In this document: one piece after another, positions 11,902 through 22,999 of the stretch
How positions within the stretch are numbered: the first letter of the stretch is position 1
Layout of the letters: every line of letters starts with the position of its first letter
Assembly (NCBI GenBank): GCA_038503075.1
Contig: JBCAML010000011.1
Span: 744,001-808,000 of the forward strand
From: Gyromitra esculenta
Taxonomy: Eukaryota > Ascomycota > Pezizomycetes > Pezizales > Discinaceae
Direction of reading: 5' to 3'
Length of the DNA stretch: 64,000 nt
The notes under the pieces: generated by a model
Told to the model about the DNA's origin: nothing
The model's input: only the letters and a program-made list of their open reading frames with translations
Database searches by the model: none
Program-made: the position numbers and the translations under genes

Positions 11902-14900
11902 TTTTGCTACTGTAAATGCAATTGTGAATGGGAGAAAGGTTGTTGTTGATGGAGGTTAGAGGAGGTTGTTCCTGAAAGTGATGGGATATTTTTTTGGTTA
12001 TGGGTGGTGACGGCCGACGTTGCATGGGCCGGCCAATTCTGAATCCTTGGCGCTGCATGAAATTTGCCGACAGGACGCTTGGGTTCTGCAGTCACATGAT
12101 TAGGCGTATCAACGCGATTCGAGCTCCAAAGCGTTTACAGGCTACGGACATGAAGTATCACCCACTCCACAAATAAATGTATATACTCTACACGCAAACG
12201 CTGTCTTGTAAAATAATGCTGGAGCTTTCACGGCTAGTTCCGAGAACATACGTACCCACAGCTCTCGGTTACATGCACATCAAAATGAGCCTGCCTGGGC
12301 AAATTGAAGTGACCCTAGGTTCGGGTGGGAAGCTTACTTTAGCGAGCCAGATAAAACGAGGCTTCTTCTCAAGGCACGGTCTTTCAGGTTTAAACAGTCC
12401 CTAAGCGAAGCCAGAGATTTGATATAGCACACTCTCGTTATAAGAATATAGCGTGGCACGGGCGAATGGCGAACACGGTCTAATGACGAACAGGGATCAG
12501 GGCCTGACAAGGACTATTGGGAGGATACTGACTTTTTGTACCTTATTATTGCCCTGTACCCTCTTGATGGTCCGCATTATGGGACCTTTTTACAGTACAA
12601 AAGTCAATACATGTAGTCCTCTCAATATTCGTACCAAGACCTAACCCTGTTCATCATTAGACCGTGCTCGCCATCCGCCCGTGCTACATTGTACAGTCGG
12701 GATCCGGATATCATATTTTATAGGCTATTTATTGTTAAAGCTAAAACCGAGTGACAATTTATGGATCGAATCGAGAACTTCCGCCTCGGTTCCCTGCACC
12801 TCAGGATCTTGACTAGGCATCTTCAGGTGTCTCGGAAAACGAAGTAATTTCTAAACTATCTATTCCTCTGAATTACTATCGATTGCCAGGAAAATTTTGT
12901 TGACATCCGTGCAATCCAAATGGATGAGGTTAACTCTCAAATTATTTACCCCTATTCATAGCTCCAACCCTTGCTGTCTATAAGGGTACATTAACAAATC
13001 CTTTCCGAAATCGCAAGACTATTCTTATAAAGTGTTTATTCTTATTCGCAGTATTTTTATAACGAGAGTCTTCTGTACTCTCAGAGACGTGATGCTCTTT
13101 GCTCAGTTTAGTAGATGGGTCTCGTTGGTTGTGCAATTCTCCTTAGGAAGCACCCGTTGGGTATTCCGATGTGCCGAGGTCCGTGCCGGGAGAGCTGCCC
13201 AAGCCCCCCGTCATTGATCTACACGTTTAACTACTCTATGACAAAGACGTCAAGACTGAGACAGCGCGACGCGGAGTTAAGAGAATAAGCGGAGTATATC
13301 TTGTGGGTACGGCAGTGTAAATTGAGTCACGATAAGGTACCACAGGTGCAGGGGGAGGTGATTCCAAGTAGCAGTAAATCAAAGCATTGGTTTGTGCATA
13401 AATTAAATAGATTACATTTTCCCCGCACTCGTAATCTATGTGGTTTTGAGAACGAACCCCTGACATAGCCACCTCACTAGTCACCTAGACGGCTGCCAAC
13501 CTGAAAAACGCCATGTAGGGCCCTGCTCATCGGCCGAGAACCGAACCGATAGAATCGGGAATAGTATCATCATATACACATGTACGTAATATGCAGGAAT
13601 GAATACTGTTCTCAACAAGAGTCAGTGCACCTCCTCCAAGCAAGGTGTTGTCCCTAGCCTGAATCCGTTCAGGACTCGCGTGTTAACCACAGGGTCCTTA
13701 GCCAAAGCAACTAATGCCTCAGTTTCTCCAGAGGGTTTTTTTGGTCACCGATATCTTATGTTCCAGGATACGATGAGATATTGGATTGCTGAAGTTTTTA
13801 CCCCTCTACCCTGGAAAGAAGCCGACCGAGGAGCACATGATAGTGGAGCTTTAAAATTGTTACGGCTATCTGTAGAGAAGTGATTAGCCTTTCCTAGAAT
13901 AAGAAGACGGGGTTTGTCACCGTTTGTGCAGCCTATGCATGGTACTTTTACACCAAATTTCTAATGTGGAGTGGTAATCAGATTGCTACCGAGTTAAGAT
14001 GTTAGTGCAAATAAAGCACCATTCAGGCTTGGGTGTCGAGGTTGACGCCGTAGATTACAGCGCTAGACGCCTTCTACTTCTCACTAGGATGCATGGGCAA
14101 AACCTCTACTAAGTCTCTTATTGAGAACAGAGGAATATTTTTGTTGGTTTGGTTACTTCTGTATCGAGAATCCAATCCAAATCCAAAAGCGGCATACTCG
14201 CTGGAATAGCAAAGAACACAACACTAGCTCAGCCCCTTAAGAGTATACAGAGGCAGACGAAATTCTTTGAATTAGTAGAGAGCGCTAAAGATTAGTTATG
14301 CTGGAGATGATATTAGAAGGTGATGAGGTAGTCGCCAAAGTGTATATGAAGCAGAGAATGGTGAGGGAGATCGAAGAGTTAGAGGTGAGCTAGAAAGACA
14401 AATAGAGTCTCCGAAGATTAAGTAAGTTGATGAAATTATAGGGACTTATAACTGCGTATGTAGCTTCCCTTTGAGGAGGGAAATATCGACAAACGTCGAC
14501 ATGGACGAATTTTCGTCACAGGCCATCACTCGGATCACTTACGAGTCTGGGGTTAGGGATATTATGATTCCTAGAGTATTCGGCGTTTCTTTGGCTCCGG
14601 ATTGTTTGGCTGGCATTCACGCCTGGGCTATACAAGTGCCATTTAGGGTGTTAATTAAGCATCTGGTCATTTTTTATTACTGACTGAACCATTGTCTCCA
14701 AGGGAGGGCTTTTTCACCCGCGTTCAAGCGCCTGTGCTGGTGGAGTAATACAGGAGGGAGTGATATTGATGCCGATTTCTGTATGCATTTATAGACTCGT
14801 TTCGATATCTACATGTAATTTCCGTGTGCCTGTGTCGACATTTTCTCCCGGGAGATCTCGGATATACGGTACACGTATTGAAATCTCAGTTCGAATTTAT

Positions 14901-15544
14901 GGGATGTACGTCATGAATTGAGGTAAGTGATAAATAAGGAATATTGAATGGGAAGAAAAGGGACATAATGCGATAATCACAAGCTAGCCTTTGCTTTAGG
15001 GTGCTTGATATAATAACGGAGGCCTTCCAGGGAGGTGGTGATCGTGTTGGAAGCCTTAAAGAATACAAGATTAACATTGAAAAAATTCTCAGCTTTCGAG
15101 GCAATCCTGAGCTGTATTCGTATTACTATGCGAGTCAAAGAGGGACTCCACAAAGGATGGAGTGACCCTAGAGTTTTAGTCTCGTCGCTGAGTTGTCGGA
15201 GCCCGATTTTATAATGGTCTTGAAGTCTTATTTTTGGGTACGTATGTGAGGGGTTTTCGGATGAAATTTCATACTTCCATTCTATGCTCAAAGATTGGCA
15301 ACGCGTAATTATATCTGGTTTGGTTATTTCGCCTGTCTTCCTTCACCATACACATTAAAAAAGCTCTCGAGGATAGAGAAAATTTTCAACTGGTTCTCAC
15401 AGGTGCAGATAACTTGACTCCTTCAGCCCTATAGACCTTTTTATTTATGATATCTAAACGTTTTCACACTTAGATCCATACTTGCTACATCTTTCGAGCC
15501 AACGTCTACTCTCTCATACTAGCCAGAATCAACCTCGTCTTACG
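11902..15544. other. Intergenic region with foldback elements, no supportable gene
   Basis: This 3.6-kb gap between rrp6 and the coiled-coil gene is AT-richer than its neighbours. It holds a foldback element (12456-12684), possible outer inverted ends (12431-12452 and 13054-13077) and three TACATGTA motifs are in or near it (12608, 14810, 16291). The short open frames, for example 13599-13883, show no family features. Confidence 0.5.
12456..12684. mobile_element. Foldback (MITE-like) element
   Basis: Arms of 40 bases at 12456-12495 and 12645-12684 are inverted copies with about four mismatches (shared core CACGGTCTAATGA). Imperfect pairing continues inward, for example CTGACTTTTTGTAC at 12530 against GTACAAAAGTCAAT near 12595. 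The whole segment would fold into one long imperfect hairpin. It has no coding capacity. Confidence 0.7.
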
Positions 15545-16009
15545 ATGACATCCACCCCACTTACCGTCAAAGTCGCGTCCCCACCAATCATCCCTAATGC
15601 ACACTTTAACGTGCACGTCGTTACTTATCGCGAAAGGAAATTGGAGGGCTGCAAAAGGAAACTTGGAGAATTTCAGAAAGAGTCTGAAGAGGCGATTCTT
15701 GAATTCTCGAGAACGAACGATATCCGGTGCAAAGAGATTGAGAAAATGATGAAGGATGCACAGCGCAAAGGCAAGATGCTGGAGAGGCTTGAACATGGGC
15801 ATAAACTTAGAAGCTACAGCACCCGCAAGCGATATCTCGGAAAGGCCATTGATAGCTACGAAGCCAACCTTTCTCGTCTGAGAGCTGAGCTGGAGACTAA
15901 CTCCCACAGCCACGAAGCAATACAAGAGAGGCGTCGCCAGACGATGCAGGTAATGGAAGAGGAGGTTAAGAACGCTCATATAGCTCTGCTAAGAGAGTTG
16001 GCAAGGTGA
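15545..16009 (+). CDS. Hypothetical coiled-coil protein
   Basis: This is a single-exon frame of 154 aa starting at the first in-frame ATG (15545). I do not recognise a family. After about 30 residues rich in Pro, Ser and Thr, the rest is highly charged and almost entirely predicted coiled coil, with heptad-like stretches such as KEIEKMMKDAQRKGKMLERL and MQVMEEEVKNAHIALLREL. It has no signal peptide or membrane segment. Codon use looks like ordinary coding sequence and the frame is open throughout, which supports a real gene, but there is no domain to confirm it. It could be a component of a filament or complex, but nothing points to a partner. Confidence 0.5.
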   Translation: MTSTPLTVKVASPPIIPNAHFNVHVVTYRERKLEGCKRKLGEFQKESEEAILEFSRTNDIRCKEIEKMMKDAQRKGKMLERLEHGHKLRSYSTRKRYLGKAIDSYEANLSRLRAELETNSHSHEAIQERRRQTMQVMEEEVKNAHIALLRELAR

Positions 16010-16144
16010 GAAACTAGTAGAAGGGTTTGGAAGGTTGCTGGTTGTTGGGTTGTGTTCTTTCTAGGTAATGACCATCCACTGTATAAACGTTGTTCATACC
16101 AGTCCTTTCCCTAACCTTGTCATAGCATGTATGCAACAGTACAA

Positions 16145-16253
16145 CCGCCCTATAAGAATACTGTTGGTTCCGAAAATCGTATTTTTATAAGAAAAGCAAG
16201 TCGCACCCGAAATTACCCCTTTCAGGACTAGGTTCCGTATTCTTATAAGGCGG
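16145..16253. mobile_element. 109-bp MITE-like element with 19-bp inverted ends
   Basis: The left end CCGCCCTATAAGAATACTG (16145-16163) and the inverted right end at 16235-16253 differ at two positions. A third TTTTTATAAG-type copy lies inside near 16190. The element is flanked by GTAC on the left and GGTAC on the right. It has no coding capacity. The same TATAAGAATA core occurs at 12439 and 8977. Confidence 0.7.
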
Positions 16254-16462
16254 GTACTTCTATTCTCATTTCATACTACTCCTTCGCTGCTACATGTAGT
16301 TTGGTTAAAAACTAGATTATGATTATCAAAATAATCAATAAAACTCGGTTTTTATTAAATGTACTTATCAACAATTTGAGAAAGTAAAATAACGTAAATT
16401 AAAAAAAGAACACCTAAGAATCCAATAGTAATACAAAACACCGAAGAAACCCCTCAATCTGA

Positions 16463-17243
16463 TCACCGCTTTGACTGAACATAATCTAGTGCGTCCTGTG
16501 CACGAGTGAGTTTGTGAGCCGTTGCTGGTAAGGTCTGCACATTGTTGTCAGCCCACTTCACCGTAAAATACTTATAGAGCATTGAAATCCATACCGTCTG
16601 CAGCCTCTTTAAAATATCTGCAGATCTCGCATACTCCTCCTCCATCTCATCCTTCCTTTCTAATGGCCGAATACCTAGATCCCCAGCTTTTTCATCCGCT
16701 TCAACCTTCTTTGCTATTTCTGCTAAGACCCTCTCATCACCATCGAATTCCTTCTTTAGCTGATCTTGGTAGATCTTTGTCGCTCGCGCAGGCGCCTCTC
16801 GTCGCAATTGTGACAGTCTCAAAGTCTCAGCTTCCAGTTCGGCGTGGAGAGATTGTACACGATCGTGCAGTCTTCTGTCGTAGGGTTCAAACTCTTCCGT
16901 TTCATCTTTCGTCATGTATGCTTCAATTGGCCCTGCCTCCATGCCATTCACGGCAATGCTATGTCTAGCGAAATCGAATGTCCGACGTATGTACTACAGA
17001 GCTCCAATCATTCGCACGTCAGCTTTTTTGCGCAAAGATAGAAGCTGCCGAACAGGTTGGACAATACCGGACCTCCATGACCATGCTGTCGACGCGTTTC
17101 CGTAGCTCGTCATCGCGATCAACAGCCCCAGGAGGCAGATGTAGGTCAATCTTCGCTCTAGCGGCGCGGGAAAGGTTTTCTATCAAGAACCGGACATCTT
17201 CCGGACTCTGCAGCTCAATCCTTCGCATGCGATCTTGTTCCAT
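16463..17243 (-). CDS. mis14: Kinetochore protein Mis14/Nsl1 (MIND/Mis12 complex subunit)
   Basis: Mis14/Nsl1 is one of four subunits of the Mis12/MIND complex that links the inner centromere to the microtubule-binding Ndc80 complex. Two exons (17243-17068 and 16964-16463) join in phase with a 103-bp intron to give 225 aa. The N-terminus MRRIELQSPEDVRFLIENL, continuing to KIDLHLPPGA, is characteristic of fungal Mis14. So are the middle EEFEPYDRRLHDRVQSL and the following ETLRLSQLRREAP helix. The C-terminal half is helical and charged. ATG at 17243 (MEQDRMRR) is chosen because homology starts right after it; an in-frame extension upstream is not supported by family length. It diverges from the RBR ligase gene, with about 640 bp between starts. 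Confidence 0.85.
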
Positions 17244-17490
17244 GGCTGCGGGGTATTCAAAATGATGCAAATAAGTGCTTGTCGCGTGTTGGTGGGGGGC
17301 ACCTGGGATCATATGTTTTGGTGGCTGCTTACATAAGGTGGACACAATCTTCAAATCTCACTCGACTGGATCACTTAGCATGAGATTTCTCCAGTTCCTA
17401 TATCTATAGAGAAACAGTCAATCTGTGTCATCCATTTTGCTGCAAGTGCCCCAATCTTGATATTTTGTGTGGTGGCCTTAAGTTTAAGGC

Positions 17491-17612
17491 CAACGTGAGA
17501 AATCATGGATCTCCGGGTATCGAGATCTCACGTGCTTCCTAGAGTGGGGCAGAGACAAAGGAGTGAAAGGACAACGCGTTAAAACCATTCGGGAATCTAC
17601 TTTCTCACGTTG
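17491..17612. repeat. 12-bp perfect inverted repeat pair spanning 122 bp
   Basis: CAACGTGAGAAA (17491-17502) is exactly inverted at 17601-17612, and a separate palindrome GGCCTTAA-GT-TTAAGGCC lies just outside at 17474-17491. The segment sits between the divergent mis14 and RBR genes. It could be a small MITE or a regulatory palindrome. Confidence 0.45.
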
Positions 17613-17884
17613 ATTCACATCTAAAGAACTAAATGGAGCCTTGTAGACTGTCTGAGTTTTAGCCAGAAACACTCTTCTAACATTATATGGCGCTTTGGAA
17701 GTCACTAAGCTCTGGGCGGTGATGATAATTCATACACGCATCCAACCCTAAGAATTATGGCGGCCTATAGCTCTAGACACCATGGAAGTATTTTAACAAC
17801 ATTCTAGAGACCTCTCTTCAGTCAAATATTAATGGCAAGCTTTGGAAATTCTGGCCTTAGTATACATCAAATATAAAATCAAAT

Positions 17885-19112
17885 ATGGTTTTCGCGCCTC
17901 TGATATTATCCACCACTTTCGCTGCTATCATTGTTTGCATACTAAAGATGGCCCTATCAACAAAAATAGCTGATATCCGTATGGCAAATGGGGGCGGGGC
18001 TCTACAGCTCGAAATCCGATTCTGTCGTTTTTGCAGTGCCCTGAAATCACCGAGAGAATTTGTCACCAAAACAACGTCAAACTGTCGACACCCCCGTTAT
18101 CGAATCTGTACTTCATGTCTTCATGGATACATAGCTACAGCTAAAGGATCTAGTATCAAATGCCCTCTTGAGCCAGTATCAGTGCTAGGATTCGGAAGAA
18201 AGCTTCCGACCTGTGGAGCCCTGTTTGAGCTGGATGACATTCGGGAGCTTCTAAAGACAAATGAGTATTCGAAGTAAGTTATGGTGATCTGATGAATTTA
18301 ATTTATCTTACGACCCTTCATCTAGATATCTCAATACATATACGCAAACGCAAACAGCACTATTTAAAAAGGACTCTGGGGCTGGGGCCGCGGCTATGTC
18401 TACAGACGGAGATTCAAAAGTACCAGTTCTGAAATACGACTGTGTGGTATGTCTTGAAACCCTTACAGCATCTTCTTTTCCATTCGAAAAAGTCACTTCG
18501 ACTTGTGCCCACGACACCTCTGTATGCACGCCATGCATTCAGTCATCAATTACTGTTGCAGTTACAGATTTTAACTGGTCTCACCCAACGTGTCCTCAGT
18601 GCCTTATTCGACTCTCCTACTCCGAGATCTACAAATTCGCAGACCTCGAAACACTCACGAAATACGACAGTCATTTGTTCCTCGAAACTCTTTCCTCGAA
18701 ACCAGATTTCCGCTGGTGCGTCAGGAAGAACTGTGGTTCTGGCCAGCTCCACGAGGGAGGTGAAGGTTCTCCAATAATCATCTGTCACAAGTGTGGAGGC
18801 AGGATGTGTTTCGTCCACCAGATAAAATGGCACGAAGGCGATACGTGCGCAGAGTATCAGGCCAAAAAAGACGCTGATAAGACGGAGAAGGCGAGCCAGC
18901 TACACCTCCAAAAGACAACGAAAACTTGTCCGAATGTGACTTGCGGGATGAGGGTTGTGAAAGTGTCTGGCTGCGATCACATCACTTGTCTTAAGTGTCG
19001 CTATGAGTATTGCTGGTTATGCTTTGCCCCGTATAAAGACATCCGGTCCAAAGGGAACCACTTTCATAAGAAGGAATGTAAATGGTACAGGGGTATTGAT
19101 CGATTGAGTTAG
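17885..19112 (+). CDS. RBR-type (RING-IBR-RING) E3 ubiquitin ligase with an extra N-terminal Cys-rich unit
   Basis: RBR ligases pass ubiquitin from E2 to substrate through a thioester on a RING2 cysteine. Two exons (17885-18273 and 18326-19112) join in phase to 391 aa. A hydrophobic N-terminus (PLILSTTFAAIIVCIL) precedes a Cys-rich RING-like unit (CRFC ... CRHPRYRICTSCLHGYI ... CPLE). The RBR follows: RING1 (CVVCLETL ... CTPC ... CPQC), IBR (RWCVRKNCGSGQ ... CHKCGGRMC) and RING2 (TCPNVTCGMRVVKVSGCDHI, continuing TCLKC ... YCWLC). The Cys of SGCDH is at the position of the catalytic cysteine of the HHARI/parkin class. Fungi carry many RBR proteins, so substrate cannot be guessed. ATG at 17951 is an alternative start that would drop most of the hydrophobic stretch. 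Confidence 0.85.
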
Positions 19113-20450
19113 GAAGGAAGCTGGAGCGGTAGGTATAGTAAATGGGAGTTGCATGGCGGGCCGCTGAGGGGAATTAATGATTATTAAGCTATAATACTAA
19201 TCCCTGCCAATGGAAGAAGCCGATTGATGGGTGATAGATATATACATAAGAGTTATAGGACGAACTGGTTTTTATTAGTTCAGTGCTCGATCATGTAGAT
19301 ATCTTTTTATCAGCTGAAAAGATCGAGAGCGTGTGCTGCCAACAAAAGGTTTGTGGAAAAAAAAGGCTCCCAGTTAAATATTTGCCATCGCCGTACGTTT
19401 CCTCAAAGAATTAGGTACATACGCATCACGGATAACGTGCGTACATATATGCACTCTGGTCATAAACGGGGCGTTGACATTTGTAAAACCTAACCGAGTC
19501 TGCATCTTAACCTCGTGAGAGGTTACATCTATCAATTCATGATCAGCTAGTTTATCAAGATCTAGCAATCATATCGCTTGCTGCGTGTGAACGGCTATTA
19601 ACCTTGCCTGCGTTTGGTGTTCGATTGTTTTGTCCTCGTGGCCACGGCGGAAACAGCCGGAGGCTTTTCCCATCCTAGGACGGGAGTCCTTTGGAAATTT
19701 TTGTATTTTAATACTCGTATTCTCATGACGTTTTTAAAACGGGCCAGGTCTGCATATCATACAAACTGCCCTGAACCTACCTACTTTATATGGGATGCAG
19801 AGGTAGCCCGTTTTGAAAACGTCGTGAGAATACGAGTAGTAGCAAGATGCATACGTGTTAACGTTATCGACTGCATATCCTGAGATTAAAGATCTGTACG
19901 AGCGTATGGGACAGCCAGGGTACCGGAAAACAGTTTTTCGTAACTTAATCGTTGTGGCCGAATATCCTGGCCGTTCCAACTTCGCTTCCCATACGCTTGT
20001 ATCTTGACTGTGTTCGTAGCTACTGGGAGTTAACTTCGGGCTCGTCCGCAGCAATAACCCCTACATGTATTCATCACTAATCCTGATTTACACTTACGCA
20101 GTTGCTGCTAGGTCATATTATCATTAACATGTGCTGCAGGGGTGTTATGAACTGCAGTCGCTCCTGAGGCGCTTATTATGCACAACATACCTGGTTGTGC
20201 TAGCGGGGTGGATCAATCAGATATTCGCAATACATGTAGTTACCAAGCTTTGGCTGGGGTTGTGGGTTGGGAGGTTGGGAGGTTTCTGTGTAATTGTTTC
20301 TCTCAAGACTGCTAGTTTCGTACAGGCAACTATCACCTGCAGCAACACTGAAGCTCGTGCAGGTTTGGGTTATTGGGATGTACTCTAGTTATGTGAGAAC
20401 TACCGAACACGCATCCTGCGTTGATTTTATCGCGATAATCGCCTGACCTA
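19113..20450. other. Intergenic region, no gene seen
   Basis: This stretch lies between the RBR ligase and the Tc1/mariner element. It contains the foldback element at 19713-19837 and TACATGTA motifs at 20062 and 20231, and nothing else that I can support. Confidence 0.5.
19713..19837. mobile_element. Foldback element, 125 bp
   Basis: The arms at 19713-19743 and 19807-19837 (ACTCGTATTCTCATGACG...) are inverted copies with two mismatches in 31 bases. Weaker pairing continues inward for about 25 more bases (TCTGCATATCATA against TCTGCATCCCATA). Nearly the whole segment folds into one hairpin. It is non-coding. Confidence 0.7.
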
Positions 20451-20496
20451 CAGTCCCTATTCAGAAGTCTTCGTGATCGCTTAGTCAGCGCCTCCC
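20451..20496 (+). repeat. Tc1/mariner left terminal inverted repeat
   Basis: 46 bp, identical to the inverse of 37466-37511, preceded by the TA target duplication. Confidence 0.95.
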
Positions 20497-20503
20497 CATC
20501 AAA

Positions 20504-20824
20504 ATGCTTCCGAGCTCGCTTCCGAGCGTCACGGTGAGTGAACTTGAATGCAAGCAAACTAAAATGGCGCCCCGGAAGCAAAAGCCCCTGTTTGATATCG
20601 CAGTAGAGGCGACCCCGAGAAAACCACTGTCGGCAAGCAAACAGCCTAAAACCACTCGCCGCCAAATGGGTCGCATGGAGAAGGGCCTAATCATCGGGTT
20701 ATTTTATTCAATTGGGGTAATTGCAACAGTTGCAAGCATAGTAGGGAGGCCATGGTCAATGGTAAAGAGCTTTCTTGAGCGCGCATCTCAGCGAGGACAT
20801 AGAGATAATCTTCCAAGCTCTGGA
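20504..20824 (+). pseudogene. Tc1/mariner transposase, N-terminal DNA-binding fragment
   Basis: The frame opens at ATG 20504, with a second ATG at 20564 followed by a basic segment. It encodes the helix-turn-helix region of Tc1-like transposases (ATVASIVGRPWSMVKSFLER followed by a short basic linker). It is cut at 20824 by the LTR of the first inserted retroelement, after which the frame runs into LTR sequence. The catalytic core is absent here; part of it lies at 36823 and beyond. Confidence 0.8.
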
Positions 20825-21479
20825 TTTCATGGATGGTTGTTTCGTTGGCTAGTTAAGTACATAGGTACATGGTTGTTATGTTTTGTTGTTGTTCTTTGTG
20901 TTTCCTTGGGTTTCTGTTGCAATGAGTCATATGTTGGTCAGCGAAGGACAGGGTTATAGGTATATAAGCGAAGGGCATTCCCCTCTTGTTGTACTTTTCC
21001 TTCTTCTTTCTTTAAGCAACGTCTTCTATTGTTGCTTTACTTGTATCCTACAATACAAGCCAGGATTCTTTCATGGATGGTTGTTGCGTTGTGGTACGGA
21101 TGTTTTATTGTTCTGTTCGGATGCAAGGGTACTTGGCGTCATGGTTGCTTTTTCTTTCTTTGGGTTTCCATTTACAATGAGTCAGACATGTGTTATCGAA
21201 AGGTTGGATTTTGGGTATATAAGCGAGAGGAAGGCCCTCCTGTTGTACTTTTCCTTCTTTTCTCTTTAAGCAACGTCTTCTATTGTACACTCTTGTATTT
21301 CACAATCTGACTCGGTTATACGCCATCGCTACTCTGCAGTTGAGTCTCGAGTTAAGCGCCGGTATAGAAGGTGAGCGATCTTCTTTAAGAGTATCAACTT
21401 GTTTCGATGAGTGCAAGGTTTCTACAGGTCCTACAGGGAGTATACTTCAAGGCGAAGTATCGGCGAGGGTTCACGGCGA

Positions 21480-21880
21480 TTTCATGGATGGATGTTTCGT
21501 TGGTTGGTCGGTTGCATGGGTATACGGTTGTCACGTTTTTATTGTTCTTTATGTTTCTATGGGTTTCCTATTGCAATGAGTCATGTCTTTGTCATCGAAG
21601 GAGTCTGAATATGGTATATAAGCGAAGGGATTCCCCCTCTTGTTGTACTTTTCGCCTTGCTTTAAACGACGTCTTCTATGGTATCTTTGTATCTTTCAAA
21701 TACAAAACCCAGGTTACACTTCGTAATCTTTCGCCGTCGCCGTCTTGAGTCATCATAACTTGAACCAATTGGTAGGCGCCTGTAGAATCTTGTGGCCTTC
21801 TCTTGTTGTTAGTTTCTCGTTCAAGTAGCTCTGTTTCATCTCGGGGATCTGAGAGGCAGCGGGAATCTGCTCGCTTGAGA
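21480..21880 (+). repeat. 5' LTR of chromovirus B
   Basis: 401 bp. The first roughly 195 bases are identical to the 3' LTR, after which many small gaps and substitutions separate the two. It contains GGTATATAAGCGAAGG, a TATA-like promoter box. Confidence 0.85.
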
Positions 21881-21949
21881 TTACGTTCTTCGCTATCTAC
21901 ACCTCTATCAACAGCCTTTATTCAACGTCCTTGAGCAGCCATTCCCGCC

Positions 21950-22994
21950 CCTGGACCTTCGCTTTGAGAATTTAGCCGCCGTAATCTGGCCTCGCACTCG
22001 CCTCTGAGGAAATCACGCTCGCATTCTGCAATGAGTAAACAGCCTCACATCTGTGAACCTGCAGCTGAGAGCCTCGAAAGGAACAACATGACAGTAGGGT
22101 TTAATACTGCCAATCCCGGTCTAATGGCCGAAGCAGAAATCGCCGTCTCAGCAGCTGCACATGCCGTATCCTTGTGCACTCTCTGCTCACTCGAGGACGC
22201 TCGGATAAGATGCCGAGATAAGTTCAACGGGTCTCGCGACAAGCTCACGGGTTCGTCTTACAACTCGTCAAAAGCTCTCGATCAACGCCGACCGGATTCT
22301 CCAACAGCACAATATGATATTGTATCTTATTAGCCGTCTCGAGGCCGCCCGAACAAATTCGTCACTCCGTCCTCACTGACGGAACTACCACCTGGAACTC
22401 CGCCGCCGATTTGATCGCGCTTTGGAAACCGCGCCGGCGATCCCGACCTCTCGGTGCGCCGCCGCGAACTACACCAACTGGCTAAACAAGGAAAGCGGGA
22501 TTTTTCCGCCTATCTTTGCCGACTTTGTCGTGGGACGCCTCAACTACGATGAATCGGCTGAAACGGCTCTAGAATTCGGCATGTCGGATGAGCTGAAAGA
22601 AGCGGTGGTAGCTGTCGCCGACTTAACCTCCACTCCTCTGCGCCCTCCTCCGCCTGGACAATCGAATCCGAGCGAAGGGAGGAGAAGAAAAATGCGCCGT
22701 AACCATGGGACAATTCGCCGCCCCCGCCGCTGCCCCGCCTCGTTTCTCCGCTTCCTCCTCCTTTCGCAGAGGACTTGTCACTATGGATCTCTCCTTCGGT
22801 CGTCACCTCCGCCTCTCGCCGACCAAACGATATGTCGAGTAAACGGAAGAAGAAAATTGTCTCACTGAAGAGAAATCACGGAGACAAACCAATAATCGTT
22901 GTCTGTTCTGCCGGGAGAAGCGCATCTTCTCAAATTGTCATTCTGCTCCGCCATGAAGGAGCCGTCGTTAATGCCGCCGCCGCATTCCTTAGTT
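21950..22994 (+). pseudogene. Gag of chromovirus B, degraded 5' part
   Basis: Scattered frames match the gag of element A: LNYDESAETALEFGMSDELK at about 22540-22600 corresponds to LNFDENSKMDALEHGMSEEL in A. VNGRRKLS near 22840 precedes the zinc-knuckle region. Many short insertions and deletions shift the frame. The remnant stops at the insertion point of element A; its last bases lie at 29128-29190. Confidence 0.75.
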
Positions 22995-22999
22995 TTCCG

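Noticed and set aside
13599..13883. 94-codon open frame
   Set aside because: No domain, no splice context, and it lies in an AT-rich gap with foldback elements; chance frame is likelier.
15482..15544. N-terminal extension of the coiled-coil protein
   Set aside because: The extension starts at TTG, not ATG; fungal genes rarely start this way, so ATG at 15545 is used.
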